NCBI GenBank assembly: GCA_032622095.1
Contig: CP136066.1
Location: 191,262,816 to 191,326,815 of the forward strand
DNA length: 64,000 bases
Direction: 5' to 3'
Source: Siphonodentalium dalli
Lineage: Eukaryota > Mollusca > Scaphopoda > Gadilida > Siphonodentaliidae
Shown piece by piece: positions 10,420 to 23,383 of this stretch. The notes under the pieces were generated by a model, which did no database searches, had not been told where the DNA came from, and saw only the letters and a program-made list of their open reading frames with translations. A program made the translations under genes and the position numbers. Position 1 is the stretch's first letter. Each line of letters opens with the position of its first letter.

Positions 10420-10556
10420 CTCAAACTCGTTCTATTTTATACGTAATTTATCAACCTCGTCCACTAAATTCTATTTGAGCCTCGGTAAACCTCGGCTCAA
10501 ATCGAATTTAGTGAACTCGGTTGATAAATTCCGTATAAAATAGAAACTCATGTGAG
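10420..10556. repeat. Long palindrome with minimal loop
   Basis: The left arm ctcaaactcgttctatttta...ctaaattctatttgagcc pairs with the right arm ggctcaaatcgaatttag...taaaatagaaactcatgtgag. The centre is tcggtaaacctcgg, so almost the whole 137 bp can fold into one hairpin. Non-coding. Confidence 0.85.
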
Positions 10557-10559
10557 ATC

Positions 10560-11580
10560 CTCTATGTATATACCAACCGGCATGATTGTTTTAATAATAA
10601 CTTAGTATTATGCGGCTGCTCCGATGGAATAAGAATAAATTCAACCATCCTTGCAGTGTATATATAAATTTGCATGTTCAACTTTGCGGTGCCATATTGA
10701 TGACCAATTATTCCACTCTCACAAAAACACAGCTTTTTCGCAACTGGAAATTTGACACAACCCTGTGTTTCTGCAGTGGAACTACACGCTAGTTTTTTTC
10801 TGTTGGATTCAGTGTCTCCGACCCAAACGAGTTAGGCCCAGTGTTCACGCTGGCGGTAGCCATGTTAGCCATTTGCGAAAATAAATTGTAAATGGCGAAA
10901 AAAAATAACAAAATGGCGAAAAAAATGGCTAAAGTAATTTCCTCCCAAATGTGTTCATCTGGACAATGTGGCAATTATAAACACACAAGCAGTCATCGGT
11001 CTAAATACACCACGCGCAGCTGACACCAAAACAACAAAACCGTCCGCACCCCATGTATGTTACACGAGCCGATGTGCTTGGAGCAATTAGTAATAGGTGT
11101 ACATTGGTGTTGAGTTCACGCAGTGTCAATGGCAGACGCTTTGTGTTGTAATAAACGCAACCTTTGAGCGGAAAGGTGCTTAATCACCTCAAGTGGTGGA
11201 GGTTTTTATTGCGAGTCAAATTTCCAAAATGAATTTCTTTCATTTGCAGTTTGATCCGTATTAATTAATTCCAACTTTTTACAAAAACCGATCGATCTTC
11301 CAACTGGCCGCGTTTTATCTAAAAATATGTTCCCAAACAAGTGGCTAAAGTAACTTTAAAGTGGCTAAACAAAATTGGCATTTGGGTAATATAATGGCTA
11401 AAGGAATTTCTGGGCCAGCGGGAACACTGGTTAGGCCCCAGTTATATGTAGCGCACAACACGGGGCGCGCCACACCAATTGGTATAAAAATTACTAAGTC
11501 CACGAACTCCGATATGGGCGAAAATAGGGACCGATTTTGAAGCTTGATCTGAGTTGAGTGACATGTCATATAAATCAAAC
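10560..11580. other. Gene-free stretch with a SINE-like tail fragment
   Basis: No host gene was seen. Short atggctaaag and aaaatggcgaaa motifs recur at 10890-10935 and 11340-11405. About 11525-11570 (gaccgattttgaagcttgat...gagttgagtgacat) resembles 53770-53810, suggesting a shared degraded retroposon tail. Confidence 0.45.
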
Positions 11581-11584
11581 GCAT

Positions 11585-11800
11585 GACTTTTGATACATCT
11601 AATGAGTTTTGATGTAAAATAGCCTGCTTTTGATGTAACTAACGAGTTTTGATTAAAAAAAACATTTTATGTAAAATAACCTATGAGGCCACCATTTTAA
11701 AATTAAAATCGCCAGCTTTTGATGTAAAAAAAAAACAGGAAACGAGTTTTGAAGTAAAAGAAAACATCAGCTTTTGATGTAAAATCACCAGTCGAATTTG
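11585..11800 (+). repeat. Array of 'cttttgatgtaaaatcgcc' units
   Basis: Units of roughly 20-30 bp repeat variants of gcttttgatgtaaaatcgcc or gagttttgatgtaa. The same motif family forms arrays at 15830-16050 (+), 18690-18930 (-) and 20160-20490 (-). Each array is directly next to decayed zinc-finger sequence, so array and fingers travel together. Confidence 0.75.
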
Positions 11801-11849
11801 GACACCTTTGACCTGTGTTAGAAGGATTTCAGTGATAACTGGATATGAC

Positions 11850-12390
11850 AATGCACAATGGGGCCCACACCTGCGATCGCCCATATGAGTGTGATGTGTT
11901 GAATTCAGTCGTATCTTGAGTCTAACAATGCACAAGAGGAGCAACACCGGTGATCGACCATACGAGTGTGACATGTGCCATAATACTTTTAGTGATTCCG
12001 AAAACCTGACAACACATACAGAAGTTCACACCGGTGGTAGCACAGACACGTATGCCATGTGTCAGAAGGAATTCAGTCATATCTGGAGTCTGAGAATGCA
12101 TAAAATGAACAACATCCAGACCGGCGATCGCCCATATACTAGGGTGTGGTATCTTATATATGGTGTGTGCCATATATGGCACTTCGTGACTCCGAAAATC
12201 AGGTAACGCACAAGAGAATACACACCGGGGATCGCCCATACGAGTGTAACGTGGCTATGAATCAGTCACACCGCAAGTCTATCGAAGTATAGATAATTCA
12301 CACCGGCAGTTGACCATACGAGTGTGACGAGTGTCGGAAGGAGTTTAATCAGTCCTGAAACATGGCAGATCATACGAGAATCCACTTTAT
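11850..12390 (+). pseudogene. Decayed C2H2 zinc-finger repeats
   Basis: Repeated approximately 84-bp units read like GDRPYECDMCHNTFSDSENL and MCQKEFSHIWSLRMHK, with linkers of the TGDRPYxCD type. The fingers are interrupted by stops and frame changes and miss many Cys or His residues, so no functional protein is encoded. Related debris lies at 16110-16450, 18240-18660, 19330-19860 and 19930-20150. The linker and finger sequences differ from those of the intact zinc-finger gene at 24.6-37 kb. Confidence 0.75.
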
Positions 12391-12399
12391 GACCATATA

Positions 12400-13140
12400 G
12401 TTGCCAAGCAATCATTATTAACACTCCGTGCGCGTTGCTAGTACAGTAACACAATGTTTATGTGCGTTGGATTTGCATAACGGCCCACAGCTCCTGCCTG
12501 TGATGTATGTGTCGGGTCATTAGTTGGTTGACGCACTCAATAATATCCCTTACGTCATTAGCTAGAGTCACCTAATTGGCGACAATAGCATATAATAATA
12601 ATAATAACAATAATAACATGGACTTGTACCGCGAATATGGTGTAATAGAGGCCCACTAGAAATGGTTAACGGCTCTCGAGCTTATTATCGGTCAGAGACT
12701 TCGTCTCAGTATGCCTATCACAAGCTCTTGGGTCGTTAACCATGTATGCTGTACTATTAATACACCTCATTGCTCTGCAAGATCAAGTTATTGTTATATT
12801 ATTAAATCCTTATATGGATGGTGTCCCTGGTTGAGGCTTTAGTGTATTTGTGTTGGAAACCCTGCCATATGTATGGACAGTAGCTGACACGTGATTGCCA
12901 ATAATAATTTCGTTTTTCAACAATCAAAATTAACTTCGAAAAACAAAGTTATTACAAAGTTAAAATAAAAATATCGAAAATCGTTCAGATAATATGTTTG
13001 GGATTGTTTTGCTATCAGGGTATCAGCCTACTATCTATCACTTGCCATTTTAAATATTATTATTAACAGGGATTAATCTGGGCGTAGCTGTCGTGCAGAT
13101 TTTAGCGCCTCGGATAAGATAAATGTAGATGGGCACTTCA
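12400..13140. other. Gene-free stretch
   Basis: An AT-rich region with a short (AAT)n patch near 12590-12615. No recognised gene. Confidence 0.5.
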
Positions 13141-13144
13141 TACG

Positions 13145-15240
13145 TTATTCTGGTCGATCATACACGTGTGACATAATTATGCAGGTCGTGTCATATTTAC
13201 AAATTTAAATATATCATGTTTTCATGTGCGGGGTCTTCCTGCATTTACAATAAACCTAATCTGTCATTACATTTAGGGCCAGGAACCACCACGGTAACCA
13301 CCGAACACGTGCTATATTATGTAGATTTATCCATATTCCTTGAGCTCATCTCCTGATTATACAGAAGTATTCTTATTTGGCCAAGCGACTTTACAGAATC
13401 ATATATTTTACCTGAGAATTTATATATCAAACAGCTTGTTTCAGAAACATATCGTTTTTTTCTGGTAATGCAATCGACTATATACGTGTGACATGTGCAG
13501 ATCACAGGTATTTGGCAAAAAACAAATATATATATATATATAAAGGTAAGTATCAAGGCTGATAGTGAAAATAGGAGGTCAAAAATCATCCTCACAAAAG
13601 CAAATTTGTTTTATCAAATTGATCTGGAATTCTAGCATTATGTGCCCAAGTAATCATATTTTTGGTTAAAGTTTAGCTTTCCGTCGTACTTTAAACAAGT
13701 GAGCATAGAAAAATCATTCGAAGTTGTCAATGAAATTCATTTTTTGGTACCCGAAACGTCCGTCCAATGAAAAATAAAATAATCCAACCCATAAATCACC
13801 GAAATCTATACTATTATCATCAAACTAAATAACCGTATTGTCAAACAGACGTTGTTTCGTGAAGTACAGCTAATTTGGGGTGGTACTCAACATACATCGA
13901 GTTTAATAACGATTTATGTCCTTTTTTTTCGTCAGTTTTACAGATTTCTTTTCGCGGGAGGCCATTTTGCAAAACTGAAAGCGAAACTAACTTGAACTTT
14001 ATTTAATTAATTTTAATATCTCTTTTAATTGATATCCGGCATTCTTAATGACAAAAATCATGCGGTGGATATATAATACCCACTAGATAAGGAATTAGAT
14101 AAAACATTTTTTTTTATCGATGTAAAATTATTTTATTTTGGAGTCATTTACTGCAGCGTTTATCGAGTTTGTTTCCCACTTTAAAAATGGCCTCCCGCGA
14201 AAAGAAATCTGTAAAACTGACGGGGAAAAAAGACAAAAACCGTTATTAAACTCGATGTATGTTGCGTACCACACCCAAATTAGCCGTCCTTCGTGAAACA
14301 ACGTCTGTTTGACAATAGGGCTATTTAGTTTGATGATTAGAGTGTAGATTTCGGTGATTTAGGGTTTGGATTGTTTGATTTTTTTTAGTTTTCATTGGAC
14401 GGACGTTTCGGGTACCAACCAAATAAATTTAATTTATCAACTTTAAATGTTTTTCTATGTTCACTAATCTCAAATACGACGGCGAACCAAACTTTTTTGA
14501 AAACTGTGATTATTTGGTCACATAGTGCTGCAATTACAGATCAATAAAAAATAAAATGTTGCTTTTGTAGAGAAAAATGCTGACCTCTATCAAAAATGAG
14601 ATAGATACCTTTCCGAGATTTTTATTAAATTAAAAAAAAAAATTGTGCCTAATACCTGTCGTGCAGATGATGGAACATTTTAATATTTTAAATAGATATG
14701 ATCTTCTTACGCTTACATTACGTTTGTTCAACCGAATGTATCATTCATTTGAGACCAGGAACAACTACGATAACCGGCGAGCACACGCTTGAGACATGGC
14801 ATATCATATCGTTTTGTGGAATCATTTCGTGAATTTACAGAAACATTCTTATTTGACATGTTACCCGAAATTTCAAATATCAAACAGTTTGTTACATAAA
14901 TGTATCGTTCGCGGGCCTCGTAATGGCATCTATCATATGCGTGTGAAATGCGTAGATCATGGCATATTTAATATTACATGTAGATTACATTTGTTCAATC
15001 TTATGTTCTGCCTTATATATGTATCGTTAATTTTGGCCCATGAACCACCATAAACCACCCCGGTAACCGGCAAATACACGCGTGGGTCATGGTATAGTAT
15101 ATCGTTTTATCCTTATATCGGGAAATCATCTCGTGTTTGTACAACCGCGTTCTTATCTTGTCAAGCTACTTTGTGAAATCTTATATATCACACGAGATTT
15201 TAAATATCAATCAGTTTATAACAGAAACAAATCTTTATGA
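13145..15240 (+). repeat. ~290 bp tandem repeat, three copies, one split
   Basis: Copies at about 13150-13510, 14655-14940 and 14940-15235 share, in order, a tacacgtgtgacat-like start, ggaaccaccacggtaaccac, ttacagaaacattcttattt and atatcaaacagtttgtt motifs. The foldback element at 13490-14675 lies between the first and second copies. No domain is encoded, although the 'catacgtgtgac' start recalls the decayed zinc-finger units nearby. Confidence 0.7.
13490..14675. mobile_element. Foldback element, ~480 bp inverted arms
   Basis: The left arm (about 13490-13975) and right arm (about 14185-14675) are inverted complements. Matched words include ggtacccgaaacgtccgtcc and its complement, acagacgttgtttc, and cttttcgcgggaggccattt. 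The roughly 200-bp spacer has no coding capacity. Arms this long with a small centre are typical of foldback transposons. Arms are diverged by perhaps 15-20 percent by eye, so it is old. Confidence 0.85.
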
Positions 15241-15241
15241 T

Positions 15242-15828
15242 ATATATATACTCTATAGGTATTTCAATGGACGCATGGATTCATGGTTTGTGAATTTGTC
15301 GGAGTTACTCTATATATACTACTCCAGGCACAATTTCGGTGGACCTGTCGATTGGGGTTTGTGGGCCGACCGGAGTTACATATAGTCTAGTAGTTTCAGG
15401 AAGTAATCGCATTTATGTCATCAACACCACCTGGTATAGCTTACATCAACCACCGATGCAACTATGTCTTGGCTATCAGCTACAGAGTAATCGTTATGGC
15501 TAACTATCATTTGGTGGTCGTGTTCTTTGGAAGTGGGTCTTTTGACAAATGCTATTAATAGCCGTTTATTCTTATCGCGCTCATCACCGGGTTCAATTTC
15601 TCACCTGTATATTTGTTCGAGTCAATCATTTCGAACCATGGTGCAGTATCAACTAATTAAAAATGCGTTTCACTATTTCACTTGTGTCGGTTCAATACGT
15701 AATAGGCACAATCTAATTTATCTGGCACTGTTGTTACGGCCAACTTACGGGTATAACTGGATCATGTTGGGGAACAGACAATTGGCTTTCAATTTCAATT
15801 CACAGACTATTTATATTACGTGTTACTC
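15242..15828. other. Gene-free stretch
   Basis: Open frames here of up to about 100 codons show no recognisable domain, signal peptide or splice context. No feature is supported. Confidence 0.45.
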
Positions 15829-16109
15829 CAGCTTTTGAAGTAACTGACCACTTTTGAAGTAGGTCTCCACTTTTGAAGTAAAAATCGCCTGCTTTTGATG
15901 TACCTCACCACTTTTGTAATAAATTCGCCAGTTTTTGTAGTAAAGTGAGCTCTCCGCTTTTGTAATAAAAATCGCCAGCCTTTGAAGTAAAAAAAAAACC
16001 ATGTCTCCACGTTTGTAATAACAAAATTACAGCTTTTGAAGTAAACCGACGCAATACATTTTTACGGGCGCCGGACGATTTTAATGTCAATGTCAACCCG
16101 ATAATCCAT

Positions 16110-16480
16110 AGCGTCTATCGCCCATACGAGTGTGACTTGTGACCGAAGGAATTTAGTGATCCCGGTTCCCTGAACAAAGAATCCACACCGGTAATTGACC
16201 ATACGAGTGTGACGGGTGTCGAATAGCTTGCAGTCATACCTACAATTGGGATTCCACACAGCCGATCGCCCATACGAGGGTGACATATACCAGGAGGCAT
16301 CTAGTGAGTCAGATTCCATGTTTAAGCATAAGGGAACACATAAGTTATCAATCATACCAGTATGTAAGATTGTTCGCAGTCAGTCCGACAACATTACAAT
16401 CCACACTGGTGAACGCCCTTTGTTAGAAGTTCGGGGTGACCAGGAGTCTGGCAAGACATAAGAGAACTCAATGTCTGAAG
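16110..16480 (+). pseudogene. Decayed zinc-finger repeats, left arm
   Basis: Sequences such as cgcccatacgagtgtgac recur at finger spacing and translate to R/D-PYE-CD fragments, but stops and missing Cys/His residues break every finger. This is the mirror copy of 18240-18660. Confidence 0.65.
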
Positions 16481-18217
16481 ACGCTCTGTAAGTCAAGTAA
16501 CACGACGACATGTATATATCCTCGTAATTCGGTGATGGGTGATTCCAACCGGAAATATTTGGTCTATTTGGCCTCGTCTTTGGAGGAAATGTCCTATGCC
16601 AAACTTTAAAGTTTCAACTTTCGTGGTGCCAAAAGGTTCAGTCTCCTTTCAAAGTTTATTCAACGAAATATACGAATTAAAATAATTTTATTGTCGATTG
16701 TCAGGCAGAGCAATTAAAAATGAAACGCCTAACACAATTAGGAACAAATTGAACGCGATTGTGTTTGATGAAGTAAAATAATTAGTTAACTTTATCCCCA
16801 ACCTCCAATTGGATCATATAGTTCTTGAATAGCCATGTGTAACATGATATCGTGATGGCAATATACACGTCGCCGCAATGTTAGTGGAGCCAACTGGTTC
16901 AGTCCACAGGCCCCTAGGAAAAATAGCAGATATACCAATATATACTATACCAGCGACAATGTTCACAAGTCCGATTTTGGGGAAAAAAACACCATCTATC
17001 ATATTGCTCATATATTCTCAATAACGTTCAAATCACCATCTATCATGTTGCTCATAAATTCTGAGTAACGTTCAAATCAGTCACAATATATTTCAGTGTA
17101 TCTTATTGGTAAAGAAATTTCCTTTCTTTTGATGTATCATTCCATAATATTAAAAGAAGAGAAGTCGAGACATCGTACCGAAAACTTGCAATATCTACTG
17201 GAAATTTGGGAGTAAAACGGGTCGTCAGCCTCCATGTGCGCCTAATATATTCAATAATTATAAAATATTGTCAACTCAGCCGAAATATGCCCTATTGTAT
17301 GCTATAGGGCACAACATTTTCATTCATTTGATATATAACTTTACGAAGTTTATTTAAGCGAAGTCGGCATAACACACGGGGAATTCTAAATTTCGGTAAT
17401 TGTGTTCGTAATAATTGAATTATTGTCCGTGTTTTATCACTACTTACCGGACAGGGAGACTGACGACCACTTTTCGTTGGTAGGTTTTGCTAGTTTTCGA
17501 TATGATATCTCGACTTCCTTCGGTTGATACTATCGAAGTATACATCAACAGAAATGAAGTAAGATTTTGGGAATCTATGTGTTTTCCCCAAAATCGGACT
17601 TGTGAACCTTGTCACTGTTATGGTATATATTGGTATATCTGGTATTTATCCCCAGGGGCCTGTGGTTCAGTCTCCTTTAAAACTTTATTCAACGAAATAA
17701 ACGAATATAAATAATTGTATTGTCGATTGTCAGGCGGAGTAATAAAAAATGAAACGAATAACACAATTAGGAACGAATTGAACGCGATTGTGTTTGATGA
17801 AGTAAATAAATTGATAGTCGCAACATAGCAATAGTAATTTATAATACCATCATATTGCCTTCATGATAACATATTATACATAGCTATTCAAAAATTATAT
17901 TATCCAAGGGGGGTTGGGGATAAACTAATTATTTTACTTCATCAACCACAATCGCGAAAAATTCGTTCATAATTGTGGTATGCGTTTAATTTTGTATTGC
18001 TCTGTCTGACAATCGACAATAAAATTATTTGTATTCGTATGGTTCGTTGAATAAATTTTGAAAGGAGAATTAACCTTTTGGCATCATGAACATTGCGACT
18101 TGGAAGTTTGACATAGGACATTTCCTCCAACGATGAGGCCAAATAGACCAACTATTTTCCGTTGGAACTGATACATCTGCTACATCACCCAATTTCGAGA
18201 AATTATATATATTGTCA

Positions 18218-18680
<463 letters not shown>

Positions 18681-19329
18681 TAAAATTGATTGCGTCGGTT
18701 TACTTCAAAAGCTGTAATTTTGTTTTTACAAAAGTGGAGACATGGTTTTTTTTTACCACAAAAGCTGGCGATTTTTATTACAAAAGCGGAGAACTCACTT
18801 TTCTACAAAAGCTGGCGATTTTATTACAAAAGTGGTGAGGTACTTCAAACGCTGGCGATGTTTACTTCAAAGTGGAGACCTACTTCAAAAGTGGTCAGTT
18901 ACTTCCAACGCTGGCGAGCAAAAAATAAACATTTGTCGAGGTAACGAATGAAATTATTTTCGGTGTCCACTCAAAAACACTAGATTTTATTTTTATTTTA
19001 CGCGTGATGTGCGTATACCCATTAGTCGGGTCACATTAAAATCTATAGTTCATAATAGCAATATGCTACTATATATGGTTAACATTTTACAATTCGATGG
19101 TGCTTATTCAAGAAATTCACTTACGTCATAAACATCCGTAACGTCAAAGCTGCAATAAAAGTGTAATTTTCAATATCTTCACAGCTAGCGGTGGATATCG
19201 AGTATTATCTGTTAGCGATTTCTTCTTTAATCGATTGCTGAGCGTATAATAAGGTAATTGTATTCACATTGACCATAAGTATGTGTTTGACATGTATCGA
19301 TTGTGGTATGTTGATCCATTTATTTTTAG

Positions 19330-19860
19330 CCTTATGGAATAACATCCGTATGGGCGATCGCCTGTGTGGATTCTCATATGATATGTAAGGTTTCCCGACT
19401 GATTAAACACATTCCGACAAGTTTACGTCACATTCGCATGGTCGAGTGCCAGTGTGGAGTCTCTCAAGCATCGATAGACATGCGATATGACTGCATACCT
19501 TCTGGCACACGTCACATTTTGATTGGCGATCGTAGGTGAGTATTATCATGTGTGTTGTCAGGTTTTCTTAATCACTAAATGTCTTAAATATGACACACGC
19601 CTCACTCGCATGGGCGATCACCGCTGTTGGTCCTCTTATACATTATCTGACTCCATATATGACTGAATCCCCTCTGACACATGTCACACTCGTATGGTTG
19701 ATCATCGATGTTGGTCCTCTTATACATTATCTGACTCCATATATGACTGAATTCCGTCGGTCACAACTCACACTCGTATGGGCGATCCCCGGTGTGTGTC
19801 CTCTTGTACATGACCAGACTCCAGACTGAATTCCTTCTGAAATACATCTAAGATGTTGAA
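19330..19860 (-). pseudogene. Decayed tandem zinc-finger units
   Basis: At least five units of about 84 bp carry cactcgtatgggcgatc (minus strand: gatcgcccatacgagtg) and gactccatatatgactgaat. Two neighbouring units near 19610-19760 are nearly identical, indicating recent local duplication of already broken fingers. Confidence 0.7.
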
Positions 19861-19929
19861 AATCGACTGATGATATAAAAAGCTGGCGTTTTTGTTACGT
19901 CAATATTCGTTTCCTGTTTGTTTGTACAT

Positions 19930-20490
19930 CAATGTAATGGCGTTCACCAGTGCGTTGTCAGGTTGCCGGACTGACTGGGAACAATCTTACATACTCGTAT
20001 GATTGATCACCTATGTGTGTTCGCTTATGCTTAGGCAAGGAACCGGACTCACTAAATACCTCCTGGTGCATGTCACATTCGTATGGGCGATAGCCGCTAT
20101 GGATTATCTGGTTGACTTTGTCGTGAAAATCGTCCAGCTCCCGTAAAAATTGATTGAGTCGGTTTACATCAAAAGCTGTAATTTTGTTATTACAATATTG
20201 GAGACATGGTTGCTTTGTTACAAAATCTGGCGATTTGTATTACAAACTTTCCTACAAAAGCTGGCCATTTTATTACAAAAGTGATGAAGTACTTTAAATG
20301 CTGGCGATTTTTACTTCAAAACTGTAGACCTACTTCGAAAGTGGTCAGTTACTTCTAAAGCTGGCGTAACAATGCGACATTATTTTACAACAAATGTTGG
20401 CGATTTTACATAAAAACCCGTTAGTTACAACAAAAAGCTGGCGATTTTACATCAAAACTCGGTAGTTGTATCAAAAGGCGTCAGTTACAC
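19930..20490 (-). repeat. Second copy of finger-debris + array module
   Basis: This is a direct repeat of 18340-18930: caggttgccggactgactgg, then cgtatgggcgatagccgcta, then the tacaaaagctggcgatttt array. It extends further at its 3' side with ttacaacaaatgttggcg units. It shows the array plus finger debris behaving as a duplicated module. Confidence 0.75.
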
Positions 20491-20494
20491 CAAT

Positions 20495-21060
20495 ACATGG
20501 CGTAACATCCACCAAGAACTGCGAAAGAAAAACTGTTGATAACTGTCTTCCATTGCAAATGTATTACATTTTATTACTGAATTATGGACATTTTAATGTC
20601 TATATTCATCAGAACAGCGATATGGCACCGAGAGGCATGTAATCACCCCTGGTCAATTGGTCCTGCTAATATGATATGATGCTGGTTGGTCATGCTGTAT
20701 TGCTATGATTCTGTTAGGGCAAACTGATGCTGTTAAGAAAACGCACCTTTATTTTTCAAATATAGTTCAAATTTTCGCGGTGGTCGGATAATCTGAACAT
20801 ATCTGGGAAGACTTTGTGTGTATCAAACATTCAACAACATATGTATTGCGAAATACATTAATACTGGTTGCATTAGTTGTTGCAAATCGACTATAATCAA
20901 GATGGCTATTCAAGTCGTTTTGAAAACACCAGCGCAGCCATTATTGAATTTTTCAAAAATAAGTATGTTCTTGAATGTTTCATACATCGCTCGGATTAGC
21001 CAAACACCGCGAGAATGACAACTTTAGAAAAAAATAGTGGTAACGTAGATCACGAGGCAC
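20495..21060. other. Gene-free stretch
   Basis: No recognisable gene or repeat beyond short AT-rich runs. Confidence 0.45.
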
Positions 21061-21064
21061 TGTG

Positions 21065-21600
21065 AGGTCGCGAATAGGTCAATAGGTTTGGCGGTGTGAA
21101 CACATTGTCCAAGTTCGCTAAGAATGCAATATAAACAACTGCTATATACTACCAGGTTACATGTATCATTCCGCAGAGGGTTCCACAAGACAACGGATCA
21201 ATAATCTTCAGACGAAGGTAGCAGGGAGGAGCTGATTACACCAATATGATACAAAAGTGTATATTCACTAAATATGTTGCGCATCTGCAATGTGTCTGCA
21301 ACATTGTAGTGACGTTTTATTTACATGGGATACACATTGTAGGAGAAGTTGTTTTCACAGTTAAAGCACCCATGTGCATATTCACTAAACAAAATTCAAA
21401 GTCGCGAAAGGGTCAATAACTCTAAAATAAAAAGAAATATTTTCGTCCACACAATACCTATTGCACATCTTCAATGTGTCCGTAACAATATCTTGAAGTT
21501 TTAGGTAAACAGGATACGAACTCTGGGGGGGGGGGGGGGGGTTAATGTGACAGTTGATGTACTCAAATCCGGACGGCGGAAGGACGGACGAAGATAATTT
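21065..21600 (+). repeat. Degenerate 'caataactct' repeat with poly-G
   Basis: Two loose copies of a unit containing ttgcacatcttcaatgtgtc are followed by a 17-base G run near 21524-21541 and ggacggacgaag. The layout resembles the intronic repeats at 29330-29890. Confidence 0.5.
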
Positions 21601-21969
21601 CTACAGTCATTTTGTTAAGCTCAGTACAATCTTAAGTAAACGGGGCACAGGTTTTATAAGTTATAACAGTCACTCTCCCAATAAAATACTGATGAAAGCA
21701 GATACTATAACAAAACGTGGTATTCATGTAACACAGTTATATGCGCATACATTAACATTGAATTGAACAGATCGGCCACAACTTAGACTTACATATTATA
21801 GTTACATTCAACTATATAATATGTGAATATGGAATATCGCACTTTTGTGAATTCGATAAAAGTCATATTAAACTCAATATCATATTTCACAAAACCAATG
21901 ATTAAAAAACAGTGTCTTACTTCATCGGTACCGTGTTGTTTTGTGACGAAATAACATGTCCAGATCCAT

Positions 21970-22365
21970 GTGAATGATTAAAGACATAGTATGTACTTGT
22001 TCGGGTATGTGAAACTGATCAGTTAGCATTCAGGCGCTATGTCAACTGGAGGAATGTAGCATTTTAGTATCATCGCTGACCATTTCAAGCAACTCGACCG
22101 TACCACTCCAATGACTCCATATAAATCACCGTCAGAACTACTCTAAATTGTAAATACTTACTTCTCGATTCGGGACGCAACTATCTGCGATAAACTAACG
22201 AAATTGATTTCACTATCGATAATCACTGCAATTAATTAATATATAAGAATGACGATGATGTTGCCAATTTGGATTAACATTTGTAAAAATAACTACTTTG
22301 AGCAAGATTATTCTCCTTTTCTATTTGATAACCCTACCGCAGTGTTTCACATCACTTTAATAGTG
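21970..22365 (+). repeat. Dispersed repeat family B, copy 1
   Basis: It contains agttagcattcaggcgctat, actggaggaatgtagc and ccgtcagaactactct. Homologous copies occur at 35915-36105 (+) and 40440-40545 (-). A more diverged stretch at 38690-39070 shares the distal part (tatttgataaccctaccgca against tatcaaattcccccgccgag). Non-coding. Probably an unclassified interspersed element. Confidence 0.65.
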
Positions 22366-22739
22366 ATTATATATGATAAGGAAGTCAATTAACATACATG
22401 CAATTGGTCTACATATTGTTGTTATGGAGGAGCGATTACGTATCCTTATTAGTGTTATTTAGAAAGGTTCAATGGGCCATTATTAAATAAAATAAGTTGG
22501 CGCAAAAGTTGCAAAACGAAAAACGAATTTGATTTGGATACTGTTCAGCATTGTTACGAGTGCAACGTGGCTGTGCACTGGGATACTCGATCCAATACTT
22601 TCCACACACACAAAAAAACAGGGACACAGTGGCTTTAGCACTGTCAAATATAACCGGGTAATATGTAGTTGAATATAACAATGATATGTATATACCAGTT
22701 GGTGGGCTCCCTCTTTGTAGAATATACAGCGTCTGGACA

Positions 22740-23215
22740 AACTATTGCTCGATCGGTCCAGAAACATGCCTATATGAGCGTATATGAGCGAGGTCAAGGA
22801 CACGGTCGCACGTGAAATTGGACCCGCCCATATTGTGCCCGGGATCAAATTAGGCCTACATACCAAATTTGAGTCGGATCGGTCGAGGTCCAAACATGCC
22901 TATATGAGCGCATATGAGCCAGGTTAAGGTCAAGGACACGGTCCCACCAGATTTGAGTCGGATCGGTCCAGCAGTTTTCGAGTGTATAACACACAGACAA
23001 TCATACACACATACATACAGAAGTTCCAAAAATATACAATAGATAAGACAGACTCCCGCGGTCAGTCGGGCGATGGAAAGGACTGACTACTATAATAAGT
23101 ATAGGATTGTATGACATGCATAATATACAAGGAATAAGTAATTGGTTATCCCATGCCCATCTGTATATGTAAAATATTCTATAGACACTAATAGATAGAT
23201 AGATAGATAGACGTG
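22740..23215. repeat. ~150 bp tandem repeat and GATA tract
   Basis: Units with aacatgcctatatgagcg, aggtcaaggacacggtc and tttgagtcggatcggtc repeat about twice. Then cagttttcgagtgtataaca leads to CACA/CATA-rich DNA and a (GATA)n run near 23190-23212. A second (GATA)n lies at about 23354-23375. The layout resembles the 3' end of a retroposon. Confidence 0.6.
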
Positions 23216-23383
23216 TAAATGAAGCGAGCGAGATGTGAGCGAATTGGAAGAATGTCACTTGATATATAATAATATGTACCTCTGTTTATGTTTACATTCC
23301 TTCATTGATGTATGTTAATTCCAATAAAATATTAAAAAAAAGAAAAAAAGAAGATAGATAGATAGATAGATAAAGCCTTTTTT

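Noticed and set aside
15816-16096. Frames rich in F-x-K and W-x-F-L-L-Q repeats
   Set aside because: Translation of the cttttgaagtaa array, not a gene.
22483-22893. 136-codon minus-strand frame
   Set aside because: Overlaps tandem repeat DNA (tatatgagcg units); no domain, no splice context.
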